Shown here: positions 6,126 through 8,398 of the stretch, piece by piece
Layout: each line of letters opens with the position of its first letter
How positions within the stretch are numbered: the first letter of the stretch is position 1
From: JABDNZ01 sp050049805
GTDB taxonomy: Bacteria > Gemmatimonadota > Gemmatimonadetes > Longimicrobiales > Gaopeijiaceae
Length of the DNA stretch: 8,398 nucleotides
Assembly (NCBI GenBank): GCA_050049805.1
Contig: JASFVN010000197.1
Location: forward strand, 1 to 8,398
Direction of reading: 5' to 3'
Notes under the pieces: model-generated
What the model was told of the DNA's origin: nothing
Databases searched by the model: none
Seen by the model: the letters and a program-made list of their open reading frames with translations, nothing else
Program-made: the position numbers and the translations under genes

Positions 6126-7265
6126 TCAGAAACCGATTTCCATGCCCCTCACCAGGAAAGCGACGGAGAGCCCGAGATAGGTCCCGATGGCATATCCCAG
6201 CAAACCCACGATGATGCCGGGCAGAATCAACCCACGCCATTCCCGGGAGACCGCCACGGCCAGGGCGCTGGAGGGCCCTCCGATGGCCGCCTGGGACGCC
6301 ACGGCCAGGGATCCAACATCCATCCTGACCAGCCGGCCCACTCCAAAGACCACCAACCCATGGACTCCCACCACCACCAGGGTGAAGTAGAAGACCTCCA
6401 CACCCACGGCCAGGATCTCGGATATGCGGGAGTGGATTCCGATGATGACGAAGAAGAAGTGAAGGGCCAGGTTCCCGAGTTGGAGGGCCCCCCGTTCCGA
6501 GCGAAAGAACTTTAGGTGGCCGACCCCCAGGGCCAGGGTGGTCAGCCACACCACCCCCGGGACGGAAGGGACGAGGCGGCCCAGCCAGTCCGAGATGACC
6601 ACCAGGCCGAAACCCACCGCCAGGAGGCTCGCCAGATCGAGAGTGGAGAGGGGGATCTTGTCGAAGAACGGGTGGGCGTGTTCATCCGGACCGCTAGCTT
6701 TTCCCTCCCCGGGAACAGCCGCCTTGTAGAATCTCCCCAGCCAGATGGGTAGCATGAGACAGACCGCCAGCCAGATGCCGGTGGTCAGGGCGTCGGCAGC
6801 GGTGGCTCCGGCAAAGAGGGCATCGGGTAGATCCACCTCCCTTCCCACCGAGACGAAATTGACGGATCCACCCGAGTAGGTTCCTGTAAACACCCCTGCC
6901 AGGCTCCATGTGCTCTCGCCGAAGGTCCCCGAAAAGATCATGGCCCCGAGGAACGCCCCCAGGGCGGTTCCGGCGGAAGCCAGGAGAAAGGCCCCGATCA
7001 TTCGCGGCCCGGCCACTTTGAGGTCGGAGAGATTCACCGCCAGAAGGAGCCAGGCGATGGCCAGGGAGGTCACGGGCCCCTCGATGACCGCATACACGGG
7101 GGAGGCGGAGGGGACGAGACCCGAGTTCGAGAGTGTGGCGCCCAGGATGAGGGCCAGGAGGGAGGCCCCGACTTTCGAAAGCCACCCTACGCGCCGTTCA
7201 AGGATGAAAGCCACCGCCGTGGCCACGGCAATGAGGCCGGTAAGAAAAAGGGGGGATTCAACCAC
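6126..7265 (-). CDS. DUF819 family (YjcL-like) integral membrane protein
   Basis: A 379-residue polytopic membrane protein with around ten hydrophobic segments, the usual DUF819 size. Two glycine-rich signatures characteristic of the family are present: VFTGTYSGGSVNFVSVG (125-141) and ASQAAIGGPSSALAVA (323-338). They sit in equivalent positions of the two halves, which suggests an inverted-repeat transporter fold with two re-entrant or broken helices. A soluble loop containing DEHAHPFFDK (194-203) separates the halves. The family is uncharacterised, and a secondary transporter role is inferred from topology. The start is GTG at 7265 with GGAGGAG 8 nt upstream. The reductase gene follows 34 nt downstream on the same strand, so they are probably co-transcribed from a promoter in the 7266-7697 gap. 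I could not pick that promoter confidently. Confidence 0.93.
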   Translation of the reverse strand: MVESPLFLTGLIAVATAVAFILERRVGWLSKVGASLLALILGATLSNSGLVPSASPVYAVIEGPVTSLAIAWLLLAVNLSDLKVAGPRMIGAFLLASAGTALGAFLGAMIFSGTFGESTWSLAGVFTGTYSGGSVNFVSVGREVDLPDALFAGATAADALTTGIWLAVCLMLPIWLGRFYKAAVPGEGKASGPDEHAHPFFDKIPLSTLDLASLLAVGFGLVVISDWLGRLVPSVPGVVWLTTLALGVGHLKFFRSERGALQLGNLALHFFFVIIGIHSRISEILAVGVEVFYFTLVVVGVHGLVVFGVGRLVRMDVGSLAVASQAAIGGPSSALAVAVSREWRGLILPGIIVGLLGYAIGTYLGLSVAFLVRGMEIGF

Positions 7266-7697
7266 CTGGGCTTCTCCTCCAGGAATGTGGTGTCTTCTCG
7301 GCGTCCGTCCGGACCTTCGGCTGCCTCACCCGCGCGAACCGGCGTCCGTCAGGGCATTCGGCTACCGCACCCGCTGAAACCGCACGTCCGGGGTCCGGGT
7401 GTTGGCCAGGTAGTCGTCTCCCGCCGTGACCGTGAAGGCCACGGTGTCCCCGGCCTGGAGTGTGCCGGAAAGGGAGAATCCTTCTGAGATAATCGGAGAG
7501 GATGGGGAAGGAGACAAGGAGAGGGGGTGGGTCCGCGTCCTGGAGTTTCGGCCTCATCTAACGAAAACCCTCCTCGGCGCATCTATGAAGCAACAACATA
7601 TTTTCGCGCCTGAGGTATTCGCTGAAGGGTTGAAGCCGAGGGATGGTTCCCGGGGGTGGACGCCGAGGGCTGGGCGCTGAGAGCAGGAGACATAGGG
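7266..7697. other. Intergenic region between divergent DUF819 and DUF2202 genes
   Basis: This 432-nt gap must hold the promoters of the DUF819 operon (leftward) and of the DUF2202 gene (rightward). Besides the minus-strand gene remnant at 7362-7553, it contains an 11-bp direct repeat CGGCGTCCGTC (7299-7309 and 7340-7350). It also has a short AT-richer patch around 7580-7620 (AACATATTTT), the most likely place for a rightward promoter. I could not match clear -35/-10 pairs and see no RNA gene or terminator. Confidence 0.35.
7362..7553 (-). pseudogene. Probable C-terminal remnant of a lost gene
   Basis: Reading the minus strand, a frame open from 7553 (after an in-frame TGA at 7556-7554) to a TAG at 7364-7362 has a protein-like ending. 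Residues IISEGFSLSGTLQAGDTVAF are followed by TVTAGDDYLANTRTPDVRFQ and RVR. The alternating hydrophobic pattern, with LSGTLQAGDTVAFTVTAGDD, looks like the last strands of a secreted beta-sandwich or jelly-roll domain. There is no ATG or GTG start or ribosome site ahead of it, and the upstream part is low-complexity (Ser/Pro), so it seems to be the 3' stub of a deleted or frameshifted gene rather than a working one. It could also be a short gene with a TTG start at 7517, or a chance frame in GC-rich DNA. Confidence 0.38.
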
Positions 7698-7720
7698 ATG
7701 AACAGCATGGGGATGAACAG
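7691..7720 (+). repeat. 15-bp tandem duplication across the start codon of the DUF2202 gene
   Basis: CATAGGGATGAACAG (7691-7705) is followed directly by CATGGGGATGAACAG (7706-7720), identical at 14 of 15 positions. The unit is a multiple of three, so the frame is kept. It duplicates the start codon context, giving ATG at 7698 and again at 7713. AGGAG at 7685-7689 is 8 nt from the first ATG and 23 nt from the second, so the first is preferred. Confidence 0.85.
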
Positions 7721-8225
7721 GGGGAAACGGAGAATGTCCGGAATGATATTGGCGGTGGTGATTGCCGCTTTCGGGTTTTCGGGTTGTGACGACAGCTCAT
7801 CGCCGGCGGGCCCGGAGATGGAGATGCAGATACAGGACCAGGCCGTCCTGGCCGCCATGGAGGAGGCCATTCAGGACGAGTACAAGGCCGAACTCATCTA
7901 TATGAAGGTGCTGGACAACTTCGGTTCGGTGCGGCCCTTCGCGAATATCATCAACGCCGAGGTGAGACACTCGGAGGCCCTGGCACGCCTGTTCCAGGCC
8001 AGGGGTCTACCGGTGCCGGAGAGCCAATGGTCCGATGAAGAGATCCCCGGGTTCTCGTCGCTGACGGCGGCGTGCCAGGCAGGTGTTACCGCCGAGATCG
8101 AGAACGCCGAGATCTACGAGAAGTACTTCAGTCTCGACCTACCGGGCGACGTGCAGATGGTGTTCGAGAACAACCGCAGAGCTTCCCTGGAGAACCATCT
8201 GCCGGCGTTCCAGCGATGTTCCTGA
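7698..8225 (+). CDS. DUF2202 ferritin-like lipoprotein
   Basis: A 175-residue protein. The N-terminus is basic (MNRGKRR), followed by a hydrophobic stretch SGMILAVVIAAFGFSGC (14-30), with C30 as the likely lipidated cysteine. The FSGC box has Phe at -3, slightly atypical. A Ser/Pro/Gly linker precedes a four-helix ferritin-like domain of the DUF2202 type. Its first helix carries DEYKAELIY (60-68), the second INAEVRHSEAL (85-95, E88 and H91), the third TAEIENAEIYEKY (131-143) and the last RASLENHLPAFQRC (161-174, E165 and H167). These acidic and histidine residues are placed to bind a metal pair, as in rubrerythrin relatives, but the activity of DUF2202 proteins is unknown. It probably sits on the periplasmic side of a membrane. 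The start at 7698 was chosen for its AGGAG 8 nt upstream and because it puts the signal peptide near the N-terminus. An in-frame GTG at 7656 lacks such a site. The gene ends 4 nt from a convergent gene. Confidence 0.93.
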   Translation: MNSMGMNRGKRRMSGMILAVVIAAFGFSGCDDSSSPAGPEMEMQIQDQAVLAAMEEAIQDEYKAELIYMKVLDNFGSVRPFANIINAEVRHSEALARLFQARGLPVPESQWSDEEIPGFSSLTAACQAGVTAEIENAEIYEKYFSLDLPGDVQMVFENNRRASLENHLPAFQRCS

Positions 8226-8229
8226 GAAC

Positions 8230-8398
8230 CTAACGACTTTGCGGACGAGCCGTCCGGAAGATGTCCAGCTGCAGCTCGGCGGCGGCTCCGGAGGTCGCGG
8301 TCCCCCTCATGTGCATCTCATGGGGGGTCCTCCAGTCCGCCCCCGTTCGGAACTGGCTTTCCATCTGAACCATCCACAGGTCTACGGGAAACCCGCCG
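8230..8398 (-). CDS. C-terminal end of an unidentified protein, truncated by the window edge
   Basis: On the minus strand a frame enters from the right edge and stays open for 55 codons to a TAG at 8232-8230. It encodes GGFPVDLWMVQMESQFR, then TGADWRTPHEMHMRGT, then a tail ending ELQLDIFRTARPQSR. The balanced composition (Trp, Met, Phe, acidic residues) and high GC at third codon positions look like real coding sequence. No gene is seen on the other strand. The start and most of the protein lie outside the window. I do not recognise the family. Its stop is only 4 nt from the convergent DUF2202 stop, with no terminator between them. Confidence 0.6.
   Translation of the reverse strand, partial: GGFPVDLWMVQMESQFRTGADWRTPHEMHMRGTATSGAAAELQLDIFRTARPQSR

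Noticed and set aside
7299..7350. The 11-bp direct repeat CGGCGTCCGTC as a mobile-element target duplication or attachment site
   Set aside because: Only 30 bp separate the copies and nothing element-like lies between them. Short GC-rich repeats are common here.
1..8398. CRISPR array, tRNA, rRNA or insertion sequence
   Set aside because: No regularly spaced repeats, no tRNA cloverleaf or rRNA-like stretch, and no transposase or terminal inverted repeats were seen on either strand.

Overview
The window is a gene-dense, high-GC (roughly 60-65% by eye) bacterial chromosomal segment. Strong AGGAG-type ribosome sites, frequent GTG starts, very short gaps between convergent genes and the mix of families (DUF2202 ferritin-like lipoprotein, DUF819 membrane protein, fused 2-oxoacid dehydrogenase E1, VapBC) would fit a Gemmatimonadota-like or other environmental, non-model lineage. 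That taxonomic guess is inference with low confidence. No rRNA, tRNA, CRISPR array, insertion sequence or phage gene was seen.

Layout. (1) Positions 1-1492, plus strand: the 3' part of a multi-pass membrane protein, overlapped by 11 nt by a small two-helix membrane protein with an STM3941-like (PH-like) cytosolic domain. (2) 1516-2211, minus strand: a complete vapB-vapC type II toxin-antitoxin operon with a perfect 10-bp inverted repeat at its promoter. (3) 2384-5046, plus strand: a small uncharacterised protein with an apparent caspase-like (clan CD) His/Cys dyad. It is followed after only 2 nt by a 688-aa single-chain fusion of the alpha and beta subunits of a thiamine-diphosphate-dependent 2-oxoacid dehydrogenase E1. 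(4) 5057-7265, minus strand: a two-gene operon of a DUF819 membrane protein followed by a ketopantoate-reductase-family NADPH-dependent enzyme, convergent with the E1 gene. (5) 7266-7697: a 430-bp intergenic stretch that holds a likely C-terminal gene remnant on the minus strand. (6) 7698-8225, plus strand: a DUF2202 ferritin-like lipoprotein. (7) 8230-8398, minus strand: the C-terminal end of an unidentified gene that runs off the right edge.

How the parts may work together. VapC is a PIN-domain RNase held by VapB, and the pair probably represses its own promoter. The putative caspase-like gene and the E1 fusion look translationally coupled. No E2 or E3 gene is present, so the E1 must either use an E2/E3 encoded elsewhere or act alone on a small 2-oxoacid. 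The DUF819 protein and the reductase probably serve one pathway, perhaps moving and reducing a 2-oxoacid-like compound, but the sequence does not fix the substrate. The most interesting item for follow-up is the putative minimal caspase-like protein at 2384-2977 and its tight linkage to a metabolic enzyme beside a toxin-antitoxin operon.
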